Below are positions 12,501-27,500 of a DNA stretch of 64,000 nucleotides, one piece after another. This DNA is from Aquila chrysaetos chrysaetos (Eukaryota; Chordata; Aves; Accipitriformes; Accipitridae), in NCBI RefSeq assembly GCF_900496995.4, contig NC_044029.1:1612001-1676000 (forward strand). Reading direction: 5' to 3'. Under the pieces are notes generated by a model, which was given only the letters and a program-made list of their open reading frames with translations, ran no database searches and was not told where the DNA came from. Both the position numbers and the translations under genes were made by a program. How positions within the stretch are numbered: the first letter of the stretch is position 1; every line of letters starts with the position of its first letter.

Positions 12501-15500
12501 GCTTTTTTCGCTACTCTTGTGTGTGTGAAATAAAGCAGAAAACTCTTTTTTCTGGTTTTGGTCCATGCTCCAGTCAGGTTAATGAACACACAGAACAGGT
12601 GAACACATGAATTTAAAAATATAGAATGTGTCTTGTTAGGAATGTGAGATGATGTGGAAAAATCACTGTTTCTTGGCTGATGGATCACAAGGTAGCAACT
12701 AGAAATATGTCTTCTCTCGGTGGTGTTACTTCTGAAACAGTAGATGGCTTTTTAAACTGATAGGTTAGAAAATTTAACAGTCAGCTATAGAGTTTTGTCG
12801 GTACATTTTAGCATCTGAGTTTAACAGAAAAAAGAATGATGTAGAAAATAGTGCTTTGGAGTAACACAACATGTCTGATCAACGACCCAGATGTTTTTCA
12901 TTGAGCTGATACCAATTCCTGTTGAAGAGTTGTATCAAAATTTACTTTCAGTCTCCATTATCCTGTGTAAACTAAATGTCAGCACTGATTATATAAGATT
13001 ATTTTTGGTACATTGCCACGAAGAGCCCATTGCTGTGCAAGTGTGAAGCATTTTTAGGATGCCTTCACTATCTCTGTGTTTAAAAACACTGCCTTTGTTT
13101 TTATGATGACATCTTAACCTGTCAGAACTGTATTTGCGAGGAAGGATTAATGTGTAAAGCTTTATTCAGTATTTGATCTTGCCATTTTGAATAACTTCCG
13201 ATGCTTGTTTCTCTTGCAGCCAAAGAATGTTCAGCAGCATGAGAAAATTCAGAAAGCAAGTACAGAAGGGGTTGCTATCCAGGGTCAGCAGGGAACTAGG
13301 CTTTTGCCAGAGCAACTCATCAGAGAAGCCTTTATCCTCAGTGACCTCTTTGATATCGGAGAATTGGCAGCTGTTGAGCTCCTTCTAGCTGGTGAGAAGG
13401 GAAAATATTTAAGAGCTGGAGAAATAAAACTTAAATAGGCCCTTCTTATTTCAGTGTATGCTTAACATGAATGCATGATTCAGTCAAGGCCTTAGCTTCC
13501 TAACATAGAATGTTCTTAAAAAGAAATCTACTGTCACTGTAATGTAATACGATAACAGTGTTTTGAACCTTAGTGTTCATATTTTACGCAGTGATTGCAA
13601 AAGGGAATAATTTGAGGTTTTTTTATGATTTGCTTTCTCTATCACTGAATATAAAAATAGTTTAAAGATAATTGATTGAGAGTTTTTCCATAAAGCAGTG
13701 TAATAGATACTGGTTCTTCAAATTATGTATTAGTTATACATTGATGTGTGACTCTATTTGGATCATAATCTAGTAACTGATTAGGAAGAGAAGTATTCTG
13801 GAAAGTGACACATGCTTTGCATGTAGAAAATTGATTTCAGACTTATTAAAATATAATTGTTATCATTACTTGCTACTGTTCATCATTAACTTTTTAAAAA
13901 TTCATTAAATAACTAGCTTGTAAATTTGTCACCTTTGGAAAGCCATCTTCAAGTCAGCCTCGCTTTCTCTTTTGAGCTTAAATTTTCGGTGTAAATTCAG
14001 ACAGGAAATTTTATTTTGAATAAAGAAAAGAGATCTTGCTGATAATCAGCTTGAATTGATTATTAAGATGGGTAGATATCAGTTGCAAATACCATTTGGA
14101 CTAGGATATTTATGGACTTGCACTTCTATTTCTTTTAAATTTTTGGATGTTCTAATAGTTGAATATCAGTTTTAATAATAGAACCCAAAATGTCTGTGAT
14201 TTCTTTTAAGTAACTGAAACAAATCAAAGCGATCGTGAATGACCATGTTTGCTTTGAATGCTACACTTGTATTTCGATTAGAAATACAAAGGTATAGAGC
14301 TGTTATCGAAGTGTGTATGTTCAACTTCCTGTGACTACACTGTGCATTTTCATTCAATAGGAGAACACCAGCAACCTCATTTTCCTGGCCTTACAAGAGG
14401 CTTAGTGGCTGTTCTGTTGTACTGGGATGGGAAAAGATGCATTGCCAATTCACTACGAACCCTCATCCAGTCGCGCCAAGGCAAGACGTGGACATTGGAA
14501 CTCAGGTCTGTATTAGGGTGATGAGCTGATCAAAGCTCTTTGCTTTGAGTGCTTTTAGGACTGATTAGACTCAAGGGAATACAAATATTCTCAAATTTGT
14601 TTGTTTCTCATAACCTGATGCAGCTGCTTTCACGTTTGTTTTTTAAGCGTAATGTTCTTTCTTCTTACACATATTTTTATTGGATTATAAGGATATCCAT
14701 TTTACGTTCAGTTCTTTCATGCTACTTCACCTTTTAGCAGTGTTTTGCTTCAGACACCCTTTCAGTCAGCGTTCTTCTAACTAGTGATGATTACTCAGTA
14801 TTTCAGAGACTTGAGTTTCTGCCCTTGCTGTGTTCTGACTTCCCGTGTCCCGCAAAACAGAGAATTGTGCTCCTGCCTTTGCTTAAAATGGATGCACTAT
14901 TTACTGGCGAACGTAACATGCTAACATTTTTTGACTTGAAAAAGAAAACAGTACGTACTGTTTACTTCCAATGCGCAGTGATTGCTTGACTAGAGAAAAA
15001 TTAAAAGATGTGTTCTACTGTAAATACAAATTCTGAAACATAAAATAAATGATTACTTTAGAACTAGCTCCACCACTTCAGTAGGGTGTACGTAATTGGA
15101 CAATTGCATTGTCCACAGCCACATGAGTCACAGCTCAAGAGGCTGTGAGCTTGTGAGTTGTGTACATCTTATGTATAGTACTTTTTCCTTTTGACAGAGA
15201 TCTTAGCTAGCTGATCCATGTTGTATTCTCATATTCCATGCTCTTGAACCTACAGTTACCTACAGTTACCTAAAGACTTTGTATCCATGCAGCATAAAGT
15301 TTTGAGAGGGAACTGCTTACTGATTAACAATGCACATTTAGTTACTTTTTGTATATAATGTAGTTGGACATTTTCTGTCAGCAAATACATTTGATGGGGT
15401 TTGTTATTTTAGACTTCCTCTGTGACTGGGAATAGTATGATTAATTGTTAAATTTATGTTCTTTCCGTTTTAGTCAAGAGTTAATGACCATGACAACACG

Positions 15501-18500
15501 ATTTACGGATGACCTAATGGAGCAGGGTTTGACTCAGAAGATCCTCACTCTTGTGTCTCATATTGATTTGAACAATGAATTTGATAAACTCCAGAGAGAG
15601 CGAGGATTGGGCAGTGAGAAACATCGCAAAGAGGTAAATATTCACTGGGTATGAATATTATTCTGAATTACTGCACAGATTAGAGTACAGTTAGACTGCT
15701 AAGCGATATGGAGTGATTTTTCTTTTTCTTTTTTTTTTTTTTTTTTTAACTTTCCAGTTTCTGTTCTCTGCCTTTGCAAGCTCTGTTACTGTCTGAAGGA
15801 TCATAATAACTACTCCACAGCTTGTGCTATGCCAGTGTGGGATCCAGATTACTTCCTGCATTTTTGTTTTGCTGTTGCTCCCTGATGCTAGGGCATACCT
15901 TATTTTTAGTGAAGAAGTGTAATCAAGGACAGTAAGAAAGTAAGCCTAATATTTGCAGTATGTGTAAATTTCTTTCTTTTTTTTTTCACTTTTATTCTAA
16001 AGACTCTGTATTAAATCATCTGCTGTCAGTACTACCATTATCAGCACCGTTGGAATAAAACCAGCAAACTAAAATTCACAAATTATTAATAACTTAATAA
16101 TCCAATTGTGTTCATATGAACAGAAGCATTTCTAATGGTGAGAATTGCTTGAAAATGAGTTCTCATTTTTGTAATCCTTGAACTTAATTGAGACTGTGAC
16201 TAACTGCAGAGTATGTTTCTAGTAGGAATATTTTAAACATTATTGTTTTAATTTCTGAACTTCTTTCTAATGGGCGATCTGTCTAAAAATTATTCTAGGT
16301 TATAATCAGTCAGTCTGTTTTCCACCAAATAAAGAACTAGTTTTACACTTTTGCTGTTAATCTAGAAACTATGCAAAGAATATCCTTCTAATTTACCTTA
16401 AATTACCTTCATTTACCTTAATTTTACCTTAAAATTAATTTAACGCTCTAATGTTAGAAGTTTTTTTTTTTTTCCCTTTTAGGTGGACTACCATATTTCC
16501 CTCTGTATTCATTAGAACTATTATTCTGCTGGAGTCTGTGCGCAGATTTCTTGCTGTGTTAAATGTTGAAACATTTTTCTCTTTATCTCCATGCATGTGA
16601 TTTTACTGGAGATAGAATGCTTATAGCTCTTTTTTTTTGTTTTTGTTTTTTGTTTTTTATTTAACCAGGTACAGTGGGCATAGGGCAAGAATGTTGTTAG
16701 AAGCTCGTAATTTAGCTAAATAAAATACAGTTTTACAAATACCATTATGAAAGGCCATTAGTGGCTTTTTATTTTTTAACTTCTACTGTTTTCATAAGAC
16801 TTGAAGCAGTTAAAGCTCAGCTTGGGGGGAGCAAGGAAGTTAAATTAAATAAATGTTTGTCCTTCTTTGAAAACAGGTAATTTTTGGTGTAACTGTTAGA
16901 AGAAAGACAAACTTTGTTTTCAAGAGCCGTTGTACTTAATTGTATCATAGCATGGCAGTATTTTGCCAAATTAAAAGGAAAAAAAATATTTTTAGTACGA
17001 AAATGCTTGGTAGTCTTTATTTTGGGCATGGTATTTGTTCCATATGTAATAGGGGATGATAGATTTCATTTATGTTTACATTCTGAAGTTGATATAAATA
17101 CTTTGTCTGGGGGAAGACAGTTCTAATTTTAAATGTTGTTCATATTCCTCGGTGTCTTAAAATTTAGGTATTTGTATAGTCAGTTGAGGGCATCTCTTGG
17201 GGCAGGGGGGAAGGCTATGACCTTATCTGGATATAAGTACCAGTGTTGTTGTGTATTAGAGACTGGAAATGAGACTTTGGTGTGGCACATTTACAGCTAC
17301 AAAAGTTCTGTGTAGATTGATGTCTCCTGACCTTGACAGAGGTGCTGGTTTGCATGTAGTCATTGCAGGATATCTACTCACACCTCACATGAAATACATG
17401 GGAATATGAATGCATTTAACAAACAGAAGTGTGCCTTCTGTTATTTAGCAACTAAAAAAGCCCAACATTTTCTGTAGCTGCTGTCCTTAATTTTTAACTT
17501 AAGCTAGTCATACTGATTGACTGAGAAGGAGAAATTGAACATGTTGCCAGAATATTTATATTCACTGTTTTTTGTTTGGTTTTTCTTTTAAAGGTTTCTG
17601 ACCTCATTAAAGAATGCCGACAGTCCTTGGCTGAAAGTCTGTTTGTGTGGACCTGCCAGTCACCACTGAGTAAGGATGACACTCTAATCCTCATAAGTTA
17701 CCTGGAGAAAGTAACAGTGGAAGCTGATGGCTCATTGGATGGCGTGAACTTGTCTCTTCTTATGGCTCTCCTTTACTGCTTTGATGTCAGCTTTCTGGAA
17801 CAAGGCACAGAGGATCGTGAAGGTAATGCTGGCAGGTTTCCCAAAGAAGATATGTTGTGCAGATGGATAAATTGTTCTTTAACCAATTTTGTTATTGATC
17901 AGTAACAAATTGGTAAGGTTTTGCATGTTTGTTTTCACATTCATTTACTGGGTGTTGGTGTTGTGTTTGTTTTTGCTGTTCTTCAAGATTTGATGCACCG
18001 GCTCCCTCTGCTAGCAGAAAGACAGTATATAGCAACAATACACACTCGTCTTCAGGAGTCTCAGCCTTGGAAATTACCAGGCCTGCAAGCTACTGTTAGA
18101 TTAGCCTGGGCGCTGGCATTACGAGGAATATCCCAATTGTCCGATGTGACAGGTAAATTACCCTAAAGTGCAGTTGCTTCATATTAGTATTCAGATCTTG
18201 CAAGTGGTGTAAGTCAAAGTATCTGTTACGTTTTTGAAGTGTTAGTATTTATCTTTATGATAAAATTACTGTTGACACTCTGTTAAAGCTTTCTCAGTAT
18301 GTGAGTTTGGTTGTCGAGAATTGAAGTACACAGATTTAGAAATAATTAGTTATTAGACAGTGATATTGCAGTGTCTCACTGAAGTGAAAGAGTTTAATGT
18401 ACTGAAAAATGTGAAAGATTGCATTTTAGCAGCCTTAGTATCATTTGAACACTTAAATTAAGAATAGGTTCACGCTCCTGACTTTTTACATCTGTAAATG

Positions 18501-21500
18501 TTAAACCTCAGTATCTTGAGAGGACAAATCTATTTTTAATTTTTTTTTTTTCTCTTTGTACTTCACAATCTTTCCAGGCTCCCTACTAGGTCAGAATTGA
18601 GTCTGCTCTAGAATATCTATTAAAGAAAATGTAAACATTATAATTGATGTTTAATTAAGGTTGGTTTGTGATTCTTGGTTCACAGCCTTAGATTTGAGTG
18701 GGTAAATGGATTATGCACTTTAACACTTACTAACGAAGAAAATTGAGATCATCACCTGACATTAACTTGCCTTTTCCATTCTGGTGTTTCCCTGTACAAT
18801 AGGAAAAACATAGTTGATAGAAGCATGTCAATTTGCATGTCAGCCAGGTATTCTGAAATATATTTCGTTTGGTAACAGGTAATTGTAATTTATTTTTTCC
18901 CCTCTTGTGATTTTTATTGCCCAGCTCTTGCAGAATTCACTGAGGCAGATGAAGCAATGGCAGAGCTAGCAGTTGCTGATAATGTCTTCCTGTTTCTAAC
19001 TGAATCAGTTGTGGGGTCTGAAAATTTCTACCAGGAGGAATTTTACATTCGCAAAATTCATAACCTTGTCACAGACTTCCTTGCACTCATGCCAATGAAA
19101 GTAAGTGGTTTGTGTGAATAGCAGTTCTGAAGAAAAGTGGGCATCTCTTCTATATTTCTAACACTAGGACAGGTAGCATAGAGATTCAGATGTGACCCTC
19201 ACCTTGAGGTGCTGCAATTCAGAAAACTTGTTGACTTTATGGAGCCAATATGGTTTTGGGTTTGTTTTCCACACTGAAGTAGAATGTGATTTTTAAAACA
19301 CTTCAGTGTGGTGAGATTTGCAAAGCAAGCTTTTGTGGTGGAAGTGGGTTTGTTTTGTTTTACATGATTAAAATTTAAATGGATGCTGAAATTGATGGCA
19401 ATGCATGTGGGTATTGATTTTTGTTGTTGGTCGTGGTGTTTTTCTTTTTCTTTTGATACAGGCGGTAGTGTAACCTAAAGTAACTTATGTTTTTTGTCTC
19501 TCATTTTGAATTTATTCTTTTAGTAATGATCTTTTCCATTTTTAAGGGGAGGGATTCTGCTTTTTCAGTAGTATCAATTGTTGGGAAAATGAGCAGCTGT
19601 TTTCACTAGAACAGCAGAAATGGTGCAAAAGGGTTTTAAAAAAAGTTTGAAGCAGTTACAACTGTTTCATTTGTGCAAGAACTTGTATCTAGACATGGAA
19701 AATAAAAATTCTATGAAAACACTTTTATTTAATTGATGGAGGCTTTATTTTGTGACCTTCATTGTGTTGAGCTGTAGTTGGAGTTGCCAAATAATTACTT
19801 TTCTCAATGTGCAGCAAGAAGGATTTAAAAATATATTTTGTTCATTGTAACCTCGCAGAGCGAGAACAATATTGGCAGGAAAAACAATATTTGAGCCTTA
19901 AGAACCTTTAAGGTCATATATGAACTTGTTGTAGACAGCTTTTAGGTTTAATCCTGATTTATTTATAGTCTGTTGGCGTTGCATGTTGTTTTCTCAAGCT
20001 GTCTTTTTAACCCACAGAATATCCATAGATCAAGTATAATGTCAGTTCAAACAAGTTCATGTTGATAACTTTACAGCTATATTTCTGCTGCAAAGCCTGC
20101 CCGCATACAACACTTACCACGTTGTTAACTGGCTTTGGACATCCTTTGAAGGCTGCATGCAATGGTGTTTTCTGTAATACAGACACAATACTCCCTTAGG
20201 AGTCTTTTGAATATATGAGGAATATGTGAGGTGTATTTTATGGAAGTTCCTTAAACAATGAAGTGCAAACAGGTTTGGAACTGGGAACTTTTTCATGAGG
20301 CAGTTCTTCATTGGATGATGTTGCTTTACGAAAGATGAAATGTCTCCCTGTAATGATACCAGTTTTTATGAAAGAGATACAAGGTGGATTTTTGAATGAA
20401 GGTAGAAGAGCTGGAGAATGACCCAAGCTGAGGTTGCTGCCATATTAGATTTAGAACAGATGTGACCTTGTCTCCTGTATTCACAGAACGGCCTGAAAAT
20501 CCCAAGGCTGTTGGTTGGTTTGTTGGTAGATCTCTCATCTTCACTACATTATGGAATTGGAAGCTTTATCTCTGGGAAGAATATTTCTCTTCCATTTCAG
20601 TTTTTTGGCTTTGGTTCAGATCTGCAGTTGATTGTAGCTAATGCCTAAAGATAAAGAGATATTCTTCATTACAAGTAGGACTTTGTAATACAGGATATCA
20701 GCAAAAATCTGACTGTTGGCTTGTATTGTAGTTTGATAGAGGCCAGTACTAGCTGTTTTACAGGAAAGACTTTGTTAGCAGGCAATTGGTATATAGCCCT
20801 ACAAGGGAATTTTTTGTCTTAACTGCTGCTAGTGGTTGGCTTATACACTCATCTATTTCTACTGGATCTCAAATTTTAGGTACAGAGAAGTGTCTGCTTT
20901 GCAGGATCTCTTTTTTTTTTTGTATATCTATAACCTTTGTTCAATTTTATTTAAATCTTTAAGTCAGCATTTTATTTAACTCTTCTGTATAGTTTTAACA
21001 TTTATGCTGCTTGCCAGTGATAATTTGGGTAAATCTTTTGGTTGACCGCATTACATTCAGAACTTGGTAATTAGCTTTAGTAATTCAGATAATTCATTAT
21101 TTCACTTATCAACTCAGTTTTGTCTGTGTATTAATTTTGTTAGTATACTAATTTGGCTAGTTTGCTCTGACCCTTTCCACAGTTTTTTCCAGTTTTTAAC
21201 TATTTTTTTTCTTGATGAGACACAATTATTTTGCTGCTCATTCAATTTTGCAAATTAAGATATATTATAGACCATGAACTGGTATCTATTGACTATCACC
21301 ATGTTTTAATTTTTGGTGTGTTGAATTGGTTGCTTATTTCTGTTTCTTGTTCCTCAATGTCTGCTTAATATTTAACAAAACTTAACTTTTCATCTCATGG
21401 CTATTTGTTTTCTCTAAGCCTCTGGTGGGGTGTTTTGTCAAAGGCTCTTTGACATTAGAATTAAATGTCAGCTGTTTTTTGTTTAGTAATTACTTTTTTC

Positions 21501-24500
21501 AACACAAAGAATTTTAGGATACAGATTAAAGGCTGCCTTTTTTTTTTTTTTTTTTAATTGCTGCAGTTGTTCTTCCCCTCCCTGCTCTATTCACACACCC
21601 CTCCCCCCACCTCCCCTTTGTATTTATTGTGGTAATGCTTTTAGTTGCGACAGACTGGGTCTGAAGTAACTACATCAATCCAAAACTTTTCAAAACATAA
21701 AGTAGCTGTAAGTAGAAGTAGGCTTAAATGCTAAGAAATGTGCAATCCACAGATCTGTATACAGAAAACATTATTTTTACAGTGTTTTCTGTTTATTTTC
21801 GCTCCTTGTGGATAATGGTCCACCTTTCTTTGTTTGACGCTAACCCATCTGGCTTTTGAAGTAAAAAGAGGAAAAGGATCCACCTTTTGGGGCCAAACTA
21901 AAGGATCTGGTGAAGTCAGTTGGGAAAAACTCCCATGGTATAAGTTCAGGGGTTTTGCTATGAACTGAGGGCCTTGGCAGTAAGAAAAGTGTTTGAATGA
22001 ATCTTTGAATGTAAGCTCTTTGAGGGGAGAGGATTAAAAAAAAAAAAAATTGAATATTCTTGTTACGTATGTGCAAGTTCATTTGATTTCTTAGTTTTTA
22101 ATAGGCTGTTTAGACAATTAAAAATCCGTTATTTCTCTTCTGTTTCATTCTTAGCTAAATAAAGACCGGTGTTTTTTTCCACTTCATAAACTGTGTAGGT
22201 GAAACAGCTGAGGAACCGTGCTGATGAAGATGCTCGCATGATCCACATGAGTATTCAGATGGGTAATGATCCACCTATTTCCCTTCGGAGAGATCTGGAG
22301 CACTTAATGCTTTTAGTAAGCCCTATTTTCTTTTAAATTACTGTGGCAAAAACTGATTGTGACTTTCCTTCTTCATCAGAAAACCCGTATCTGAATGATC
22401 ATGTACAGTGCTGGATCTCTCCCTTTCTGGATTAGAGGGATTTTTTTTTTTTCTTAAATATAGACACTTTCTGTAACTTTTCATGTAAAGGAATTCATTT
22501 ACTGCCTTGGCTTCTGATGTTAATGAAGTGTCATTTAATTCTTGTTTAGTAAGTAAATACTGCATTGTTTGTTATGTTTGAAGAATTCTTGAGCTGAAGT
22601 TATTTTACAAAATATCTAAAATTTAAATTATAAGATTATCTTAGCATATCTATTATCATAAGCCATCTTATTTTAATGTAACTTAGAAAGAGGAATTTTA
22701 AGACTACAGGCTGTCACTGGAGTTGAGATTTGGCTAAATGCATGGAAGTTCTTTGGAATGGAACACCTTTGTGTATCTAGACCTTTATGTTTACACAGTG
22801 TTTTATGTTTCTGTAAGTCTTCAAATTTTTCCCTATTTACTGTGGGTAAACTATAATTAGGTTTTAGGGGTTTCCCCCCACTACTGACAATTATTCTGAT
22901 AAAGAATTGGAATTTTTAAATAATTTTCATGTGTTGATATACTTGTAATGAGAATTTTGGAAGACTGTTTGGTATTTGCTGTAGAGTAGGCTAGGCAAGG
23001 TGACCTCATTAAGGCTGCTGGAATTACAAATTCCTTAATTTCGGTAGAATTTTGACCACGTGTATATTTAAAAGAAAGATCTTTCTCTTTCTGTTATATT
23101 TTTTTAATAAAAGAAATGAAGTTGAAATAAAATAAAATTGAAAGAAAATTTAAATAATTGTTTATTTAAATATTAGTTATTAAAGTTACCTAACTGCACT
23201 TTCAAAAAAACCCCACATCAGAAAACAGATGTGCATATTGAACTGATGCATATTATATTTTCTGTTCATGAATAAATTAAAAACTTGCATATTTCCCCTT
23301 ATTTAACATGAAAATGCACAAGCGTGCAATTTTCAATATAGCAGTCTTTAATATAGGGATTACTTGCCTTTTCCAAAGGTAGTCCTTTAGGTTATAGGAC
23401 ATTAACAGGAAAATTCATAGTGAAATGTGTTCTTAAGTAGCTCTGAGATACATAGTAAACTTAAATGAAGACCTAGAAATTAAAATTGATTCTGAGAAAT
23501 TTGTATGTTCAGATAACAGGTAAGATTTCTAATCCTGATATTGGCTAACTTGTTTTTAAGTTAATATATCAAGGTACGCAAATGGTTATTTAAGGAGAAA
23601 TGACACTGTTTCCTTAGCAATGATTTAATCTATAATAATTAGATAGAAGTTATGAAAGTTTTACTTCTGTGTACATTTTGAATTTCTCTGGCTGTCATTT
23701 GTTCTGATATTGCTATTTAGAAGCTGTCATTTTCAGAGAGTTTTAAGGAATGGAACACCAGCTGTGGGATGCTTTGCCTCTCAGACGTGTTTAGCTTACC
23801 TAGAAGCAGTGCTTATTGTTGAAGTAATCATCTATTCTTTATATAGTTGATATATTTCTAACATCTTCCTTTCTCTGATAGATTGCTGAATTGTATAGGA
23901 AAGACCCCTTTAATCTGGAACTTGCGCTTGAGTACTGGTGTCCATCAGAGCCTTTGCAGTCATCTACCATCATGGGGTCCTACCTTGGAGTAGCTCATCA
24001 GCGACCCCCTCAGCGCCAGGTTATCTAGATTTTCTTGAGTAACTACTAATAACTTGAAATTAAAGTAATAAAAAACCAGGCAACAAAGTTTTTGGTATCC
24101 TTATTACAGCTAGTGTCTAAGAAGACATTATCTTTTATCAGTGGCTTATCTGCATGTGTCCTGCTTTGCATGACATGGTTATTGTTGCTTGCTCTAAAGT
24201 GAGCTACTGCCAGTCATTCGTGGTTGTCAATGATCTTAGAAAGAGTCCTAACAAAACTCTTTGAAAATTTTGTTTAGGTCTGATTTTATTGCAGTTGCTA
24301 AATGAATTCTGGTAACAGTGCTCTTGTGTTTTCTGTCAGATGACCTCTACATACCTTTTTGGTGTAACTGAGAAGTTAAATTCCTTAACTATAAAAAAAC
24401 TTTATTAACTGTCATTGACAGTATTTTGGGGGGTAAAAATCCATAAGAGTATTGTAATTATTCAAAGCCCAGAGGTTATAGCCCATGAGAGACAGAACTT

Positions 24501-27500
24501 AAAATGAGAATGAAGCAGCAATCTGAACAGATGAAGCAGATGTTCCAAAACTCTTTAGATACCTGGGATGCTGTCAGCCTTCAATGCTTCTTGAAGGACT
24601 GTGCAGTGTTAGGCAAAATCTAGTACAAGACATACTGGACACACCCCAAGCCCCACCCAGAATACTGGCATCTTCAGTTAGGGCCTGGTGTAATCTGCAA
24701 ACACCTTAATATGACCCTGGGAGGAACCACTGTGTGTGTGAGTTACTGTGCAGGGATATGACAAACATAGTGAATTCTTTCCCAATATCGCTTAACTTGC
24801 ACCGTGAGATGTGTTAATAATACTGCTGTGCAGCACTTGTGAGCTGAAGGAAATTTTATCACTAGAAATACAGAATTGGAGAGTTAGTATAATTTGCAAT
24901 AGCATGCATTATTTTGTTTTGTTTATTTTCTCTTTGAAACATATTCTCACCTTCAGGGAAACTAAATAGGCCAGTCTACATAGGATTTCTTTTTTTTTTT
25001 TTTTTTTTTTTTTTCCTCCTCTCAGTTGTGATTCTACCCCTCTATCCTGCCCTGATTACATTAGAATCTGTTTTCTGACTTCGGCTGCCTATTGTTCTTC
25101 TAAAATACTCACATTTAATTTTTTTTTTATTTTATTTTTAAAACACTGATGTTTATTTTTTCTAGGTTGTCTTGTCAAAGTTTGTTAGGCAAATGGGAGA
25201 TCTACTTCCTTCCACAATTTACATCCCATACTTGAAAATGCTGCGGGGACTGGCTAGTGGACCTCAGTGTGCTCATTACTGCTTTAGTTTGCTAAAAGTC
25301 AATGGCAGTAGTCATGGTAAGAAAAATGACACTTCAGCTCTTTCTCAACTCTTTTTCTTTAGAAAAGTACGAAGACTCATTTGAGATGAATTGTGGCTTC
25401 ATACTTTTAACATTTCATTATTAGTACAAAGATGAAACTGGAAGGCTTCACTTGAAAGTGTAATCTGGAAAAAAAAGACTGATTAGGTAATTAAATGTCT
25501 GAGCACCTTAGCAAGTAATTCACATAATGAAATAATGCATTTTTTTTAAAAGCTCTGTCTTAACACCATAAGAGATGCAGAACATCAGTAATGCTTATTG
25601 TAAACTATAAAATGAGTAATGTCTTAAAGTTATCTTTCCTGAGCTGACTTTTTTTAGACGCACTTTGTTCTGTTACAATTTTTTGATACATGTAATGTAA
25701 TAGGACTTTCTGAAAGTAAAAGATGATGGTTAGTCCTGTGTTTTGCATTAATTTTGCATTGATCAAATTGGGAAAAAAACCCCCTACTTTGAAGATATAA
25801 ATAACGCCGCAAACATTCTGATTCATAGAATGGAGAACTTACTTGTACTGGCTTTTCATATTAGCACCTTTCTGTCTCTATTAAAAACCAAAACCAAACA
25901 AAAAAACCCCAATAACAACAACAAAAAAATCCCAAACCAGAACCACTAATTTTGGAAACAATAGCTGTACTTTGAACTTTATTTTTTCCTCTAGATAAGA
26001 AAGTTTTCCTTTTAAATTTAACTACTCTGCTTGTCCCCCTGTGAAACAGTAGAAAACAAATCTTGTCACCTGTTTGTCATTTTTCTAGCGGAAAACATCC
26101 AAGGAGCAGGTGGCAGCCCTGTCTCCTGGGAGCATTTCTTCCACTCTTTGATGCTTTATCATGAGCACTTAAGGAAAGACTTGCCGAGTGCAGATAGTGT
26201 CCAGTATCGTCATCTGCCTCTCCGAGGAATCACACAGAAAGAACAGGATGGATTAATTGCGTTTTTACAGCTGACCACTGTTATAGTAAATTGGGTAAGT
26301 AGCCTTTTATTTGGTGTTCTTTGTTAATACTTTTTTTTTTTCTTGCAAAACATCATCATTCAGCTGTGAAGTTCACTTGACCAAAAAGGTATGTAGGGCA
26401 AATTTACCTGTGTAAATAGAACAAAAGTATGGGAAGCATCAGGAATAACTGTTATGACCAAACACGCAGTCCAGGTTAAGCAGGAAGTGATGACACCTTT
26501 TCCTGTGTTGCTGGTGTTAACTGATTTTCTTGCTGCCCTGACACTTTGGTGTCATGGAGATGTCTTTCAGAATTGAGGTATATTCAGAAGAAATGACTAC
26601 GGAGTAGGAAATTTCTTTGCATTTAATTATGAGTTTGAAAAGGCAAAAATAATAGATGAATTTAAAAAGAAATCGTAGAAATTTGGCAAGGAAACTGATC
26701 AACTGTGAAACTTGCCTCCAGAGTTAGATTTAAAATGTCCCCAAACCAAAAGAGTAAAATGCGCCATGAATTGACTGGAAGAGGATTCCAAGAGAATAAA
26801 ACTGCAATGCAGATTTTGTATTGTGAATTGTCTGGGTAATTCTGGATAGTGTGGAATTCAGCTCTTCAGTACCCAGCAGCCTCTGCAGCTTAAAAATTCT
26901 GTGATGTAGTGAGATGCCCTTGGTTTTGCTGATGCAAACACAAGACAGATTGGTGAAACTAATTAGGCTTTTTAAAAATCATCCTTGGTGATGGTGATAA
27001 TGGGGTGTTCCTATGTGAGCTATCATGTCAGCATTAGATAAGCATGGGGAAAAAGGAACTCTTAAAACTAATATTTCCTGGTGTCATCAAACCATAACCT
27101 GGAAAGAAGCATATTTGTTCTAAGGCTGCAGGGAATTATCATTTGCAGAGGCTAGAGGCTGCCCAGTGGTTCATCTGAGAGTCTCAAATGAGCTTACATT
27201 GGTGATGACCCTGCTCTTAGACTTAAACAAATTCTTCTAAGTTCCTAGCAAATGTCCAAATGCAATTTAAGTTCATAATAGAAATATTGATAAAGTTCCT
27301 CTACCAGTGCTTGAAGAAGCTGTCTAGAGTGTAAGTACTTAAACTTATTTAAGACTAATTCTATGAATGTGTGTCTACTAAAAAAAATAAAATAAAAAAA
27401 AATTGGGTTGTTATGAGAAGGTTATATTATGCACATAATTTTTCTGTATGGATAAGCACAATTTTAGTACTCGTGAGTCATTAAATTGGGCTTTTTTTTT

